DNA from: a virus
Length of the DNA: 45,498 nucleotides
Virus record (IMG/VR): IMGVR_UViG_3300030339_000077
Span: 1 to 45,498 of that record
Reading direction: 5' to 3' (one strand)
Part shown: positions 39,303-45,498 of the stretch, piece by piece
How the letters are laid out: each line of letters opens with the position of its first letter
How positions within the stretch are numbered: position 1 is the stretch's first letter
Translations under genes and position numbers: made by a program
Notes under the pieces: model-generated
The model's database searches: none
What the model was told of the DNA's origin: nothing
Seen by the model: the letters and a program-made list of their open reading frames with translations, nothing else

Positions 39303-39554
39303 TTAATCGAGTATAAGATTTTTGCGTTCGACCAGGTCGTATAATTTTTGATCCGGTTCTGGCCGGTGTTTAAGCTTGTCGATCCGATCTTCGAGCTGCA
39401 TGATGGCGGTTACAATTTCATCTTTAATTTGAGGCGTCATTGATTTTGCTATTATCAGCTTTTCGTTATAAGCGCGCAACCCTGCACAAAGCAGCTCCGC
39501 TTCTTTGATGGTAAGCGTGCAGATAATGGTGGTATTGATTGCATTTACGCGCAT
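39303..39554 (-). CDS. Small helical protein
   Basis: An 83-residue helical protein (TIICTLTIKEAELLCAGLRA, KDEIVTAIMQLEDRIDKL), mostly charged coil. Function unknown. Its start overlaps the previous gene by 10 bp. Confidence 0.6.
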   Translation of the reverse strand: MRVNAINTTIICTLTIKEAELLCAGLRAYNEKLIIAKSMTPQIKDEIVTAIMQLEDRIDKLKHRPEPDQKLYDLVERKNLILD

Positions 39555-39961
39555 ACCGTCTGTTCTTGGGTGGTTTTAAAACACTCGGTTTGTGCTTGTT
39601 CGAGTGAAAATATCAGTTGGTCGACAAACGCACGATCGTCGATTGTTGTGCCGCTGATGTTAACCTTCGTAAGATAGTTGAGCGCTGTCTTAATATGAAA
39701 TGCTTCGCGGGGTGTCATACCCGGAATATCGATCAATCCGGATTTTGTATTGACAAGTATACCTTGCCATTCGCGTCTTTTCACCGCATTGGTTTGTGCT
39801 TCGTTGATATCCTGTATCAACTGGAAGCAAAAATGATTTTCCTCGTGAGATGTGATGAGGTTTTTACGCGACAAATTTACCTCTGCCATTTTAATTTGCT
39901 GGGCTTGGGTAGGGTTTAGCCCGATGATGCTGATCGTCGACTTCAAAATTTCTACTTTCAT
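39545..39961 (-). CDS. Small early protein of unknown function
   Basis: A 138-residue protein; start chosen at MKVEILKSTISIIGLNPTQA because the upstream in-frame ATG at 40057 lies in structured non-coding sequence. It contains two similar blocks, SIIGLNPTQAQQIKMAEVNL and LIDIPGMTPREAFHIKTALN, each followed by a helix beginning near VNLS/NYLTK and a FxFxLxQ-type end, so it is an internal duplication. The function is unknown. Confidence 0.6.
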   Translation of the reverse strand: MKVEILKSTISIIGLNPTQAQQIKMAEVNLSRKNLITSHEENHFCFQLIQDINEAQTNAVKRREWQGILVNTKSGLIDIPGMTPREAFHIKTALNYLTKVNISGTTIDDRAFVDQLIFSLEQAQTECFKTTQEQTVCA

Positions 39962-40287
39962 AGCCTTTTGATTTTTAATTGTTTGATAACTTAGGTTTTG
40001 CCTCAGGGGTGAAAGATTGCCGTCTTTCACCCCGAATGGCTTTTTTCCCACCGCCAAGTGGGGATTTTATTCACTAATAAGAATGAGATAAGAACGTCGG
40101 CCTTACCCTGCCGAAGGGTGTTTCAATCGAAACCGGAGGGGACTCGAACCCCGATGTGCAACTAAAACTTTTTTCGTGCTACCGTTGAAAGCTCCTTGCG
40201 CCGGTCGTGTGCTCCCGGGGACTAACCGGGAGCTGCTTAAACAAAAAATGAACTTTACTAAAACCGGGGAATGCTCCCCAAACTATC
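39962..40287 (-). other. Structured non-coding region with tRNA-like segment
   Basis: No gene. Hairpins: GGGGTGAAAGA with TCTTTCACCCC (40006-40033), CCCAC with GTGGG (about 40048-40062), ACCCT with AGGGT (40105-40119), GCTCCCGG with CCGGGAGC (40211-40233), GGGGA with TCCCC (40266-40279). Between them on the minus strand GGGGTTCGAGTCCCC (40138-40152) is an exact tRNA T-arm pattern, preceded by an ACGGTAGC D-arm-like string. No complete cloverleaf is formed. It is the leader of the gene at 39545-39961. Confidence 0.5.
40129..40210 (-). tRNA. tRNA relic (incomplete)
   Basis: T-arm GGGGTTCGAGTCCCC and an acceptor strand CCGGTTT that can pair six of seven positions with CGACCGG upstream, but the anticodon stem cannot form and the D region has extra bases. 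I take it as a pseudo-tRNA or a tRNA-derived attachment-site remnant, not as a working tRNA. Confidence 0.3.
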
Positions 40288-40482
40288 TTATTTAAAAATT
40301 GGCCTTTGCCGGTCGAAAAGCGGGTTGGTTGGCTCTCCGTTTTTCTTTGTAAAAGCTTCTCGTTTTGCCTTAACCTCATCACTTATTGGCCTCGGTTCTA
40401 ATGGCTGATTTTTCCATCTTTGCAAGGTTGCACACGAAGCAAGCAAGCAACCAAAAACGATTAATGCGATTAACTTTTTCAT
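40288..40482 (-). CDS. Small lipoprotein
   Basis: A 64-residue secreted protein with a signal peptide (MKKLIALIVFGCLLASC) that ends in the lipobox LASC, the lipidated Cys at residue 17, then a short polar/proline-rich mature part (TLQRWKNQPLEPRPISDEVK). Likely anchored to the envelope. Lipoproteins in this place of prophages often serve superinfection exclusion; this is inference. Confidence 0.7.
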   Translation of the reverse strand: MKKLIALIVFGCLLASCATLQRWKNQPLEPRPISDEVKAKREAFTKKNGEPTNPLFDRQRPIFK

Positions 40483-40500
40483 GATATTTGATATTGAAAT

Positions 40501-41034
40501 TTAAAGGATCCCTAATCTGTGCGCCCGCAGTGCTATTTCGATGCGGTTATTCACCTGGAGTTTTTCGTGGATACGGGCGAAGTAGGTGCGGCAGGTCGCT
40601 TTAGTAATATTCAGGGCTGTGCTGATTTCTTTATCGAGTTTACCTAAAGCGGTTAATTTCACTACCTGAAACTCTTTTGGGCTGAGATGATCGGGGAGGA
40701 GACACACTTTGCCGCAACCGGGGCAATGGTTGATAAAATCGCAGGCCGGAGCATCGGGGTAAGTTTTGTTGCCAACCAGGTCAGGTTTTTCGTTGATAGC
40801 GCCATAACGGCAGGCCACGAATTTAAGTTCCATTTCTTCGGGAAGGATATATCCCATTTGGCGGAGTTTTACAATAACCGAGTGGTCCTTGTTCATCTCA
40901 TCGCGGAAAATCTGGCGGGTTTCGGTAGGAAGTGCTGTGTAGTCGCTGGGGACTCCGCTTTTCAATACCCGAAGGTTATTTTTTGTATCGAGATAGATTT
41001 CGAATTTGTTCTCGAGAATTACTGAAATGTTCAT
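40501..41034 (-). CDS. LuxR-type HTH regulator with zinc-ribbon motif
   Basis: A 177-residue protein. The C-terminus (residues 116-177) is a LuxR-type HTH: HLSPKEFQVVKLTALGKLDK, then EISTALNITKATCRTYFARI and HEKLQVNNRIEIALR. Before it are Cys 98, 104, 107 and 111 (CPGCGKVC type), a possible zinc-binding centre. The N-terminal 90 residues do not match a receiver or autoinducer domain. A zinc-dependent or redox-sensing activator of phage genes is possible; it could be the factor for the TGTCCTTT promoters (speculative). Confidence 0.75.
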   Translation of the reverse strand: MNISVILENKFEIYLDTKNNLRVLKSGVPSDYTALPTETRQIFRDEMNKDHSVIVKLRQMGYILPEEMELKFVACRYGAINEKPDLVGNKTYPDAPACDFINHCPGCGKVCLLPDHLSPKEFQVVKLTALGKLDKEISTALNITKATCRTYFARIHEKLQVNNRIEIALRAHRLGIL

Positions 41035-41258
41035 AGCTGTTCAATTAATTGTGATAATTCACTCATCTTATTTTTATGGTTGGTTGCCATCAAGGCTGCT
41101 GCAGTTATTATCTCAATCGTCTTTATTGTTTCGCTATTCCTTCCAGATAAAGCTTTGTCAACCATTGAAATTGCGCACTTACAACTGCTTGCAAGTAGTT
41201 TTCGGTAGCCCGAGGGCAGGCTTTCTTTCAATTTATTTAGTTCATTTTTTGTCATCAT
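41031..41258 (-). CDS. Cro-like HTH protein
   Basis: A 75-residue protein (start chosen at MMTKNELNKLKESLPSGYRK; the upstream start at 41312 lies in the promoter region). LASSCKCAISMVDKALSGRN followed by SETIKTIEIITAAALMA resembles the HTH core of small XRE/Cro-like proteins of Bacteroidota phages. The gene is divergent from the CI-like gene at 41395 and overlaps the LuxR-type gene by 4 bp. Confidence 0.6.
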   Translation of the reverse strand: MMTKNELNKLKESLPSGYRKLLASSCKCAISMVDKALSGRNSETIKTIEIITAAALMATNHKNKMSELSQLIEQL

Positions 41259-41266
41259 TATTGCGT

Positions 41267-41345
41267 ATTGTTTCTGTGTTGTGTTTGTATTACATTTGTG
41301 ATGTTGATACAATACAAATGTATAGTATTATTACGCCACTTGTAT
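41267..41345. promoter_or_regulatory. Divergent switch region, face-to-face promoters
   Basis: TACATTTG on the plus strand (41291-41298) and the same string on the minus strand (41315-41322) are perfect -7 boxes pointing at each other, so their transcripts would overlap. TACATTTGT (41291-41299) pairs with ACAAATGTA (41314-41322). TTGTAT/ATACAA hexamers occur at 41285, 41307, 41312 and 41340 and could be repressor half-sites. Confidence 0.55.
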
Positions 41346-41394
41346 CGTAATATAAATATATTTCTATAATTTAAAATGAATCTAAATAAAGGTA

Positions 41395-41760
41395 ATGGAC
41401 ACGACTATGAATCAACGCCTTAAAGAATATCTTGAAGAGAAGAAAATTTCTGCTGTAGATATTTATTCGAAAATCGGGGTTTCACGCATGGTTTGGTCAC
41501 AATGGATGAATTCGGGCACGCCAATTCCGCTATCTAGATTAATCTCAATAGTCGAATTATTGCCTTTACTGAATGTGCGCTGGCTGATGACCGGCGAGAT
41601 TAAAAATGGTGAGGGAGAAATTGTAGAATCGCACCAGGGAGAGTGCGCTGCATGTGCAGCAAAACAACTTCAAATTGATGTACTGACAGATCACAATAAC
41701 ACATTAAAATTACGTACTGAAGACCTTCAAAGCATGATAAATTTGCTACAAAAAAAATGA
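41395..41760 (+). CDS. CI-like repressor (XRE-type HTH)
   Basis: A 121-residue protein with an N-terminal HTH: RLKEYLEEKKISAVDIYSKI, GVSRMVWSQWMNSGTPIPLS, RLISIVELLPLLNVRWLMTG, the standard five-helix XRE arrangement ending in the NxxWLLTG-type motif. A Cys-containing ECAACAAKQ and a C-terminal coiled coil (VLTDHNNTLKLRTEDLQSMI) follow; no LexA-like protease. It is probably the lysogeny repressor, divergent from the Cro-like gene, and precedes the integrase. Confidence 0.8.
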   Translation: MDTTMNQRLKEYLEEKKISAVDIYSKIGVSRMVWSQWMNSGTPIPLSRLISIVELLPLLNVRWLMTGEIKNGEGEIVESHQGECAACAAKQLQIDVLTDHNNTLKLRTEDLQSMINLLQKK

Positions 41761-41950
41761 AAGTGTATGTAAAAATGTATGGTTAATTTAGTATGTAATT
41801 GAATATTAATAAAATATAAATATTAATTTATTTTTGTAGCAAATATTTAATCATATAATCTAATGTTTAATCATTTTTTTTAAAAGTCTAAAACCCATTA
41901 TATATAATTAATTAACGAAATAGCATTGTAATATATTTTAATAGATAGAT

Positions 41951-41982
41951 TTTGATTTTCACCAAAACCGTACGTATTTTTT
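41951..41982 (+). promoter_or_regulatory. Integrase promoter
   Basis: TTTG (41951-41954), 20 nt, TATTTTTT (41975-41982): a near-canonical Bacteroidota promoter, 22 nt before the integrase start. It has the same 20-nt spacing as the late promoters but the normal TTTG box instead of TGTCCTTT. The rest of 41761-42004 is AT-rich with no gene. Confidence 0.55.
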
Positions 41983-42004
41983 AAAGTTACATACAGCCGC
42001 AAAG

Positions 42005-43240
42005 ATGAACTACTCAGTAAAATTTTATCCCGAAAAACGAAATGGCATTACCAAAAATGTGCCCGTAATATTATCGGTATCCTGGTCCGGTAACAGGCTT
42101 TTTTATTATACCGGCCGGCGGTGCAACATCGATGATGATCCGGCAAAAAGTCAATGGAATGCGGAGAAAAACGAATTGAAACGTAATCAGGTAGCGCACG
42201 ATGGCAAAACATCCGTACGTTTTAACAACGATTTAACGAAAATACGGGCAAGTGTAAATGATCTTTTTGAATTGTACAGTGTTTCAAAATTGACACCTTC
42301 AGTATCACAATTGCGCAACGATTTAAAACTTAAATTAGGAAAAGAGATAAAACCAAACCCCGCCTATGGTTTCTTCAAAAGTTTCGATCAATATATAACC
42401 GATGGCCGTCAAAGTGAGAATCGGAAAAAATGCATTCGCACAGTTTATAACTGCATGAAAATATACGCCCCGGATGTGACATTTGATAGTCTGAATGTGA
42501 AAGATTTTAAACAATACTTGATTGATCAGAAAATGAGCAGCAATTCGATTGTCGAATACCTTTCTAAACTCAGAGCATTTATCAATTGGGCAAATAAAGA
42601 AAAGCTAACAACTGTTAAATCTTTTGACGGTTTCGATGTCGGGAGCGGAATTTACGGTGAACCAGTTTATATCACCGTTGCAGAGCGCGATATATTATTT
42701 TATGCAAACATTGAAGACAAATTCTTTTCAGAAATTCGCGACATATTTGTATTACAATGCCTACTTGGTTGTCGATACGGCGATCTAATGCGGTTTCGCA
42801 AGTCAAATATTCTCGACGGATGTTTGCAATATATAAACGAAAAAACTAAAAAAGAACAAACACGCGTAATAAAAGTGCCTCTTTGTGACAAGGCAAAAAC
42901 AATTATTTCGCGTTATAATCTTCCGGATGATCGTTTGGTACCTTTTATATGGTTGTATTATTTTAATATTAATGTAAAAACACTTTTCAAAGATTTAAAA
43001 ATAAATCGAAAAGTCTCAATACGCGACAATGAAACTGGCTTGGAAGTACAAGTTGAAATCTGCGATATCGTGAGTTCCCACATGGCGCGTCGTTGTTTTA
43101 TCGGAGGCATGCATAAAAAGGGTGTACGAAATGAAATTATTGCATCAATGAGTGGACATGTTAAAGATAGTAAAGCATTTGTCCGGTATTATGCGATCGA
43201 CAATGAAGAGCAGGAAGCAGCCATGAAATTAATTGAGTAG
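42005..43240 (+). CDS. int: Tyrosine recombinase (phage integrase)
   Basis: A 411-residue integrase. The N-terminus (MNYSVKFYPEKRNGITKNVP) is the strand-rich arm-binding domain found in Bacteroidota integrases; residues about 110-200 form the SAM-like core-binding domain (YLIDQKMSSNSIVEYLSKLR); the catalytic part has Arg in LLGCRYGDLMRFR (about 255), SSHMARRCF (HxxR, about 357-361), SGHVKDS (His near 384) and the nucleophile Tyr in VRYYA (about 394). It integrates and excises the phage genome. It ends before a strong terminator. Confidence 0.93.
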   Translation: MNYSVKFYPEKRNGITKNVPVILSVSWSGNRLFYYTGRRCNIDDDPAKSQWNAEKNELKRNQVAHDGKTSVRFNNDLTKIRASVNDLFELYSVSKLTPSVSQLRNDLKLKLGKEIKPNPAYGFFKSFDQYITDGRQSENRKKCIRTVYNCMKIYAPDVTFDSLNVKDFKQYLIDQKMSSNSIVEYLSKLRAFINWANKEKLTTVKSFDGFDVGSGIYGEPVYITVAERDILFYANIEDKFFSEIRDIFVLQCLLGCRYGDLMRFRKSNILDGCLQYINEKTKKEQTRVIKVPLCDKAKTIISRYNLPDDRLVPFIWLYYFNINVKTLFKDLKINRKVSIRDNETGLEVQVEICDIVSSHMARRCFIGGMHKKGVRNEIIASMSGHVKDSKAFVRYYAIDNEEQEAAMKLIE

Positions 43241-43258
43241 ATCCACCGCCATAGATTG

Positions 43259-43285
43259 AAAAACCCCGGTTGCCGCCGGGGTTTT
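43259..43285. terminator. Terminator after integrase
   Basis: CCCCGG (43264-43269), loop TTGCCG, CCGGGG (43276-43281), TTTT after and AAAAA before it, so it can act in both directions and separate the integrase from the lysis genes read on the other strand. Confidence 0.85.
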
Positions 43286-43319
43286 GAACTAACTAATCAA
43301 ACTATGCAGAAAAAGAAAA

Positions 43320-43700
43320 CTACAATTTATCTCGGATCTGGAGGGTACCACCATTTTTCGATTTATCGGGGACGAACCAATTCAATAATTTATAAAGATT
43401 TCCGATAATACTGACGGTTTTCGATGTCGGGATCTTTCTGGCTAAAAATTCATATACCACCGCAACGATTCCAAATACTGCAGTCAATGTATTTTCATCC
43501 AGCCATTTTGTTGCCGGTGTATCCGGTGTTGGTACTACGGTTTCGTCAACAGCATAAATCAAATCAGCTTGCACCTGGTTCGCTGTCTGCACAAATTCGG
43601 TTTGGGTAGAAGCCGGTTGATGAGTTTTGTCGGGTGGCGAGCTGCAACTGATTGCAAACAACCCGATCAGAAAAATGAATGCTAAAATGAATCTTTTCAT
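43320..43700 (-). CDS. Membrane lipoprotein, spanin/holin-like
   Basis: A 126-residue protein with a signal peptide ending in the lipobox AISC (Cys near residue 19), a polar linker with many Thr/Gln/Pro, one hydrophobic segment (TAVFGIVAVVYEFLARK) and an amphipathic end (TVSIIGNLYKLLNWFVPDKS). A lipid-anchored protein at the end of a lysis operon suggests an outer spanin or a holin-type component. It has its own late-type promoter. Confidence 0.6.
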   Translation of the reverse strand: MKRFILAFIFLIGLFAISCSSPPDKTHQPASTQTEFVQTANQVQADLIYAVDETVVPTPDTPATKWLDENTLTAVFGIVAVVYEFLARKIPTSKTVSIIGNLYKLLNWFVPDKSKNGGTLQIRDKL

Positions 43701-43737
43701 AATCGTGAAATTTTATGGGTTTGTAATTAATACATGT

Positions 43738-43773
43738 CAAAGTTGGGGGTTTTCTTGCGTGTGCTAAAGGACA
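43738..43773 (-). promoter_or_regulatory. Late-type promoter 6 (lysis lipoprotein)
   Basis: TGTCCTTT (minus strand, 43766-43773), 20 nt, CAACTTTG (43738-43745), 38 nt before the ATG. The first base of the -7 box deviates (C for T); the spacing is unchanged. Confidence 0.5.
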
Positions 43774-43782
43774 AAAATCTAT

Positions 43783-43819
43783 AATCCGCTTCGAGGATCT
43801 TCGACCGCTCGAAGGGATT
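43783..43819 (-). terminator. Stem-loop CCCTTCGAG type, copy 3
   Basis: CTTCGAG (43789-43795) pairs with CTCGAAG (43808-43814); with one bulge the stem extends to AATCC/GGATT (43783-43787, 43815-43819). It touches the stop codon of the gene at 43820-44077. The loop GATCTTCGACCG matches that of copy 2. Confidence 0.6.
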
Positions 43820-44077
43820 TTAACCCTGGCGTTCCCTTCGTCGGGCAATACGTGCGTTTTTACGGATGGCGCGGTTCTCCTGTCGTATCTCCCTGGCTGT
43901 TGGTTGGAGGGAGTCACCTTTTTCAACAGTTGAATTGTTGCCCTCTCTGCGTTGTTTTAGTTTGCCGATGCGCTGATTATCGTTGATCACCTGGTCAGGA
44001 TCTTTCAGTTTTAGGAAAATCAGCAGACCGGCGATGATGCCGGCCAGTAATGTTGAAAGGTAGGTCCAGATCTTCAT
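43820..44077 (-). CDS. Small membrane protein of lysis module
   Basis: An 85-residue protein: one N-terminal transmembrane helix (IWTYLSTLLAGIIAGLLIFL) and a charged, Arg-rich helical tail (TAREIRQENRAIRKNARIAR). This is the form of an inner-membrane spanin (Rz-like), although no partner signature proves it. The start overlaps the endolysin stop by ATGA. Confidence 0.6.
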   Translation of the reverse strand: MKIWTYLSTLLAGIIAGLLIFLKLKDPDQVINDNQRIGKLKQRREGNNSTVEKGDSLQPTAREIRQENRAIRKNARIARRRERQG

Positions 44078-44430
44078 AATAGATTTCTTTGAAAATGAGG
44101 TGTGTCAACCGGATCTTTCCACCGTCCGCCCCACTTGTTCAATGGGTTCAACGATTCCCAAAAGTCGCCCATTGCTTTTGTATCGTCAACTTTGTAGGTG
44201 AGATTCAGTTTCCCAGATGCATCTCTTTTGAAAAAATTCAGGTCGATGGCCATACGGTCCTGGTGAATGCTGCGATCCACCTTCGATGCCCCGGTTTTCT
44301 GATAAAAATCCTGCTGATATTGGGTTCGATGCAGTTCGCCAGCTGTGACTACAAGGTCAAATTTATCAGCCTGCTGGATTAGTTTTGCCACGTCGGCCAG
44401 AAAGGCGGCCTGTTGTTCTACCATTGTCAT
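44074..44430 (-). CDS. M15-family peptidoglycan endopeptidase (endolysin)
   Basis: A 118-residue metallo-endolysin. H56 and D63 in SIHQDRMAIDLNF give the HxxxxxxD zinc ligands and H112 in DTPHFQRN the third, as in M15 L,D-endopeptidases; an Arg-Thr segment (ELHRTQYQQDFYQK) and GGRWKDPVD loops complete the small domain. It degrades the cell wall at lysis. Its start lies 65 bp inside the upstream coiled-coil gene. No signal peptide, so export depends on a holin. Confidence 0.82.
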   Translation of the reverse strand: MTMVEQQAAFLADVAKLIQQADKFDLVVTAGELHRTQYQQDFYQKTGASKVDRSIHQDRMAIDLNFFKRDASGKLNLTYKVDDTKAMGDFWESLNPLNKWGGRWKDPVDTPHFQRNLL

Positions 44431-44776
44431 TTGTAGGAGTTATTAAATTGTTAGCATTAAAAATTTTGAGCTGTTCTTGTAGCTTTTTATTCTCGCGCTG
44501 CAGTCCGCCCATTTGCTTTTTCAGCGTTTCGTTTTCGCGGCTTACCAGTTTAATCTGAGTTTCGAGATGGCAGTTTTCATTCCGCAATTCTTCAATTTCT
44601 AATCTTAAGCGATTCTCCATCTCGTCACTTAATTTGCGGACGCGATCCATTATCTTATTGGCATTGTCGATTTCCTTCGAAGTAATATCGGCCGCTCTTT
44701 TCCGCCTGTTGACAACCCAGGTGATGGCCGGCACAGCGATCGTGTAAATAATCAGGAGCAGGGTTTCTTCTTTCAT
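44366..44776 (-). CDS. Holin-like membrane coiled-coil protein
   Basis: A 136-residue protein with an N-terminal hydrophobic segment (LLLIIYTIAVPAITWVV), an arginine-rich joint (NRRKRAADIT) and a long heptad coiled coil (LRLEIEELRNENCHLETQIK). Similar one-helix, coiled-coil proteins precede endolysins in Bacteroidota prophages. I infer a holin or a signal-anchor helper; the alternative is an inner spanin. Its last residues (RTTGRLSGRRGKTNPAG) are encoded in the region shared with the endolysin start. Confidence 0.6.
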   Translation of the reverse strand: MKEETLLLIIYTIAVPAITWVVNRRKRAADITSKEIDNANKIMDRVRKLSDEMENRLRLEIEELRNENCHLETQIKLVSRENETLKKQMGGLQRENKKLQEQLKIFNANNLITPTNDNGRTTGRLSGRRGKTNPAG

Positions 44777-44788
44777 GGTGTTTTATTT

Positions 44789-44824
44789 CAAAAATAGAAG
44801 GCGAAGTACTTGAAGTAAAGGACA
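44789..44824 (-). promoter_or_regulatory. Late-type promoter 7 (lysis unit)
   Basis: TGTCCTTT (minus strand, 44817-44824), 20 nt, TATTTTTG (44789-44796), a perfect -7 box, 12 nt before the ATG of the coiled-coil lysis gene. It is the best-conserved copy of the seven. Confidence 0.7.
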
Positions 44825-44846
44825 AATATCAGAATGATCTGATCGC

Positions 44847-45498
44847 TTAAGGTAAATCAAGAATTGTCAATATAGCTTCTGACATACTGCTACCATATTG
44901 AAAAACATTTGTTCCACTGGTCTGCCACCTTATAGATATTGTGGTAGCAACATTAGGGGTGGTCGTTGCTAAATGTTGAAATGAAAGGTACTGAGTATTT
45001 GTATAGATATTCATTTTAGCTTTTCTTACTTTTACACCATCTTTAACTATCCATACAGTTACATCCTGAGCATTTGCTGTAACAGAAAAGGGAGCCGAAA
45101 ATTGAATCATTAAATGAGAACCACTCGGAACAAAATTGGCAGATATAAGTGATGATTCCGTAGTACTTCCTGTAACATTAGAAGAGTTTAGTGCTTCAAT
45201 ATGATTATTCGTCCAAGTAGGAGATTCTGCTGTAATTGATATATTAGAACTTCCATCAAATGCTACTCCGTTAATTGTTCGCGGAGTCTGTAAGGTTGTT
45301 GCAGTTGTAGCATTCCCCGATAATGCCCCTATAAAAGCTGGAGCCGTTATCGTCCCTACAAAATAGCCTACGCCTGCATTAATGGTTTGATAAGCTGAGG
45401 CAGCCTTATTTGTAAAGGAAAATGCTCCATCAGATACTACGTAGCCATTCGTTGTTGCTAAATGACCTGATGCCTCAATATTTCCATCTGCTGAAATA
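44847..45498 (-). CDS. Tail fibre protein, C-terminal part (open at window end)
   Basis: The frame is open from the stop at 44847 through the window end (at least 217 codons). It has the tail-fibre collar pattern LSGNATTATTLQTPRTINGV then AFDGSSNISI, upstream Ser/Thr/Asn/Gly-rich repeats (NTESISADGNIEASGHLATT-type text if joined to the window start), and a beta-rich C-terminal domain (MIQFSAPFSVTANAQDVTVW, TNTQYLSFQHLATTTPNVAT). Host recognition is likely. No start codon is in the window; if the molecule is circular the frame continues from position 2 to about 60 without a stop. Confidence 0.75.
   Translation of the reverse strand, partial: ISADGNIEASGHLATTNGYVVSDGAFSFTNKAASAYQTINAGVGYFVGTITAPAFIGALSGNATTATTLQTPRTINGVAFDGSSNISITAESPTWTNNHIEALNSSNVTGSTTESSLISANFVPSGSHLMIQFSAPFSVTANAQDVTVWIVKDGVKVRKAKMNIYTNTQYLSFQHLATTTPNVATTISIRWQTSGTNVFQYGSSMSEAILTILDLP

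Noticed and set aside
40129-40210. Functional tRNA gene
   Set aside because: T-arm is perfect but the anticodon stem cannot form, the acceptor has a mismatch, and there are several extra bases between acceptor and D arm.
1-45498. Diversity-generating retroelement or reverse transcriptase for fibre variation
   Set aside because: No reverse transcriptase motif (e.g. YxDD) and no template/variable repeat pair was seen.

Overview
The window reads as an essentially complete temperate tailed phage of a Bacteroidota host, either a prophage or a circular phage contig. Evidence for the host: structural genes of Bacteroidota-phage type (DUF6712-like adaptor, DUF3853-like HTH proteins); promoters of the Bacteroidota form (-33 TTTG-like box, about 20 bp, -7 TAnnTTTG); starts preceded by A-rich leaders instead of Shine-Dalgarno boxes. 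A tyrosine recombinase, a CI/Cro-type switch and an antirepressor indicate lysogeny; HK97-type capsid, portal, TerL and a TP901-type tape measure indicate a tailed phage. No host housekeeping gene is visible. The two window ends both lie in tail-fibre sequence and are in frame with each other, so the window may be one circularly permuted genome (inference).

Layout. Almost everything is on the minus strand, so read from high to low coordinates. 44.8-45.5 kb: 3' part of a tail fibre. 43.3-44.8 kb: lysis module (coiled-coil membrane protein, M15 endolysin, two spanin/holin-like membrane proteins). 42.0-43.2 kb (+): integrase. 41.0-41.8 kb: CI/Cro-type divergent switch. 34.4-41.0 kb: early genes (LuxR-type zinc protein, lipoprotein, NDT-like protein, DUF3853 HTH, cytosine-C5 methyltransferase, ASCH protein, many small proteins). 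31.2-34.4 kb: primase-helicase. 30.8-31.1 kb: iteron-like array, the likely origin. 29.8-30.3 kb (+): membrane moron. 25.0-29.4 kb: capsid block (protease-scaffold, major capsid, two tail-tube-like proteins). 20.1-24.9 kb: accessory cassette with two GT-A/Stealth-like transferases, a methyltransferase, a kinase-like mini-protein and a PLD-like protein, running into TerS and TerL (17.8-20.1 kb). 14.1-17.1 kb: ArdC-like and regulatory genes. 9.2-14.1 kb: portal and head-tail connectors. 6.1-9.0 kb: a non-structural islet (antirepressor, RHH repressor, HTH, lipoprotein) inside the tail operon. 0.9-6.0 kb: tape measure and tail protein.

How it works together. Seven copies of one promoter design (TGTCCTTT, exactly 20 nt, TAnnTTTG-like) stand before the fibre, tape-measure, 94-aa gene, glycosyltransferase, protease/capsid, and two lysis transcription units; they look like a coordinated late regulon. 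Two switches exist: a CI/Cro-type pair next to the integrase, and an RHH repressor/antirepressor pair inside the structural region whose 10-bp-phased AATACT sites resemble an Arc/Mnt-style operator. The sequence is also rich in small repeats: stem-loops at gene ends, polypurine tracts upstream of late promoters, and palindromes inserted in frame in two genes.

Limits: all function calls come from reading motifs and order; no database search or folding program was run.
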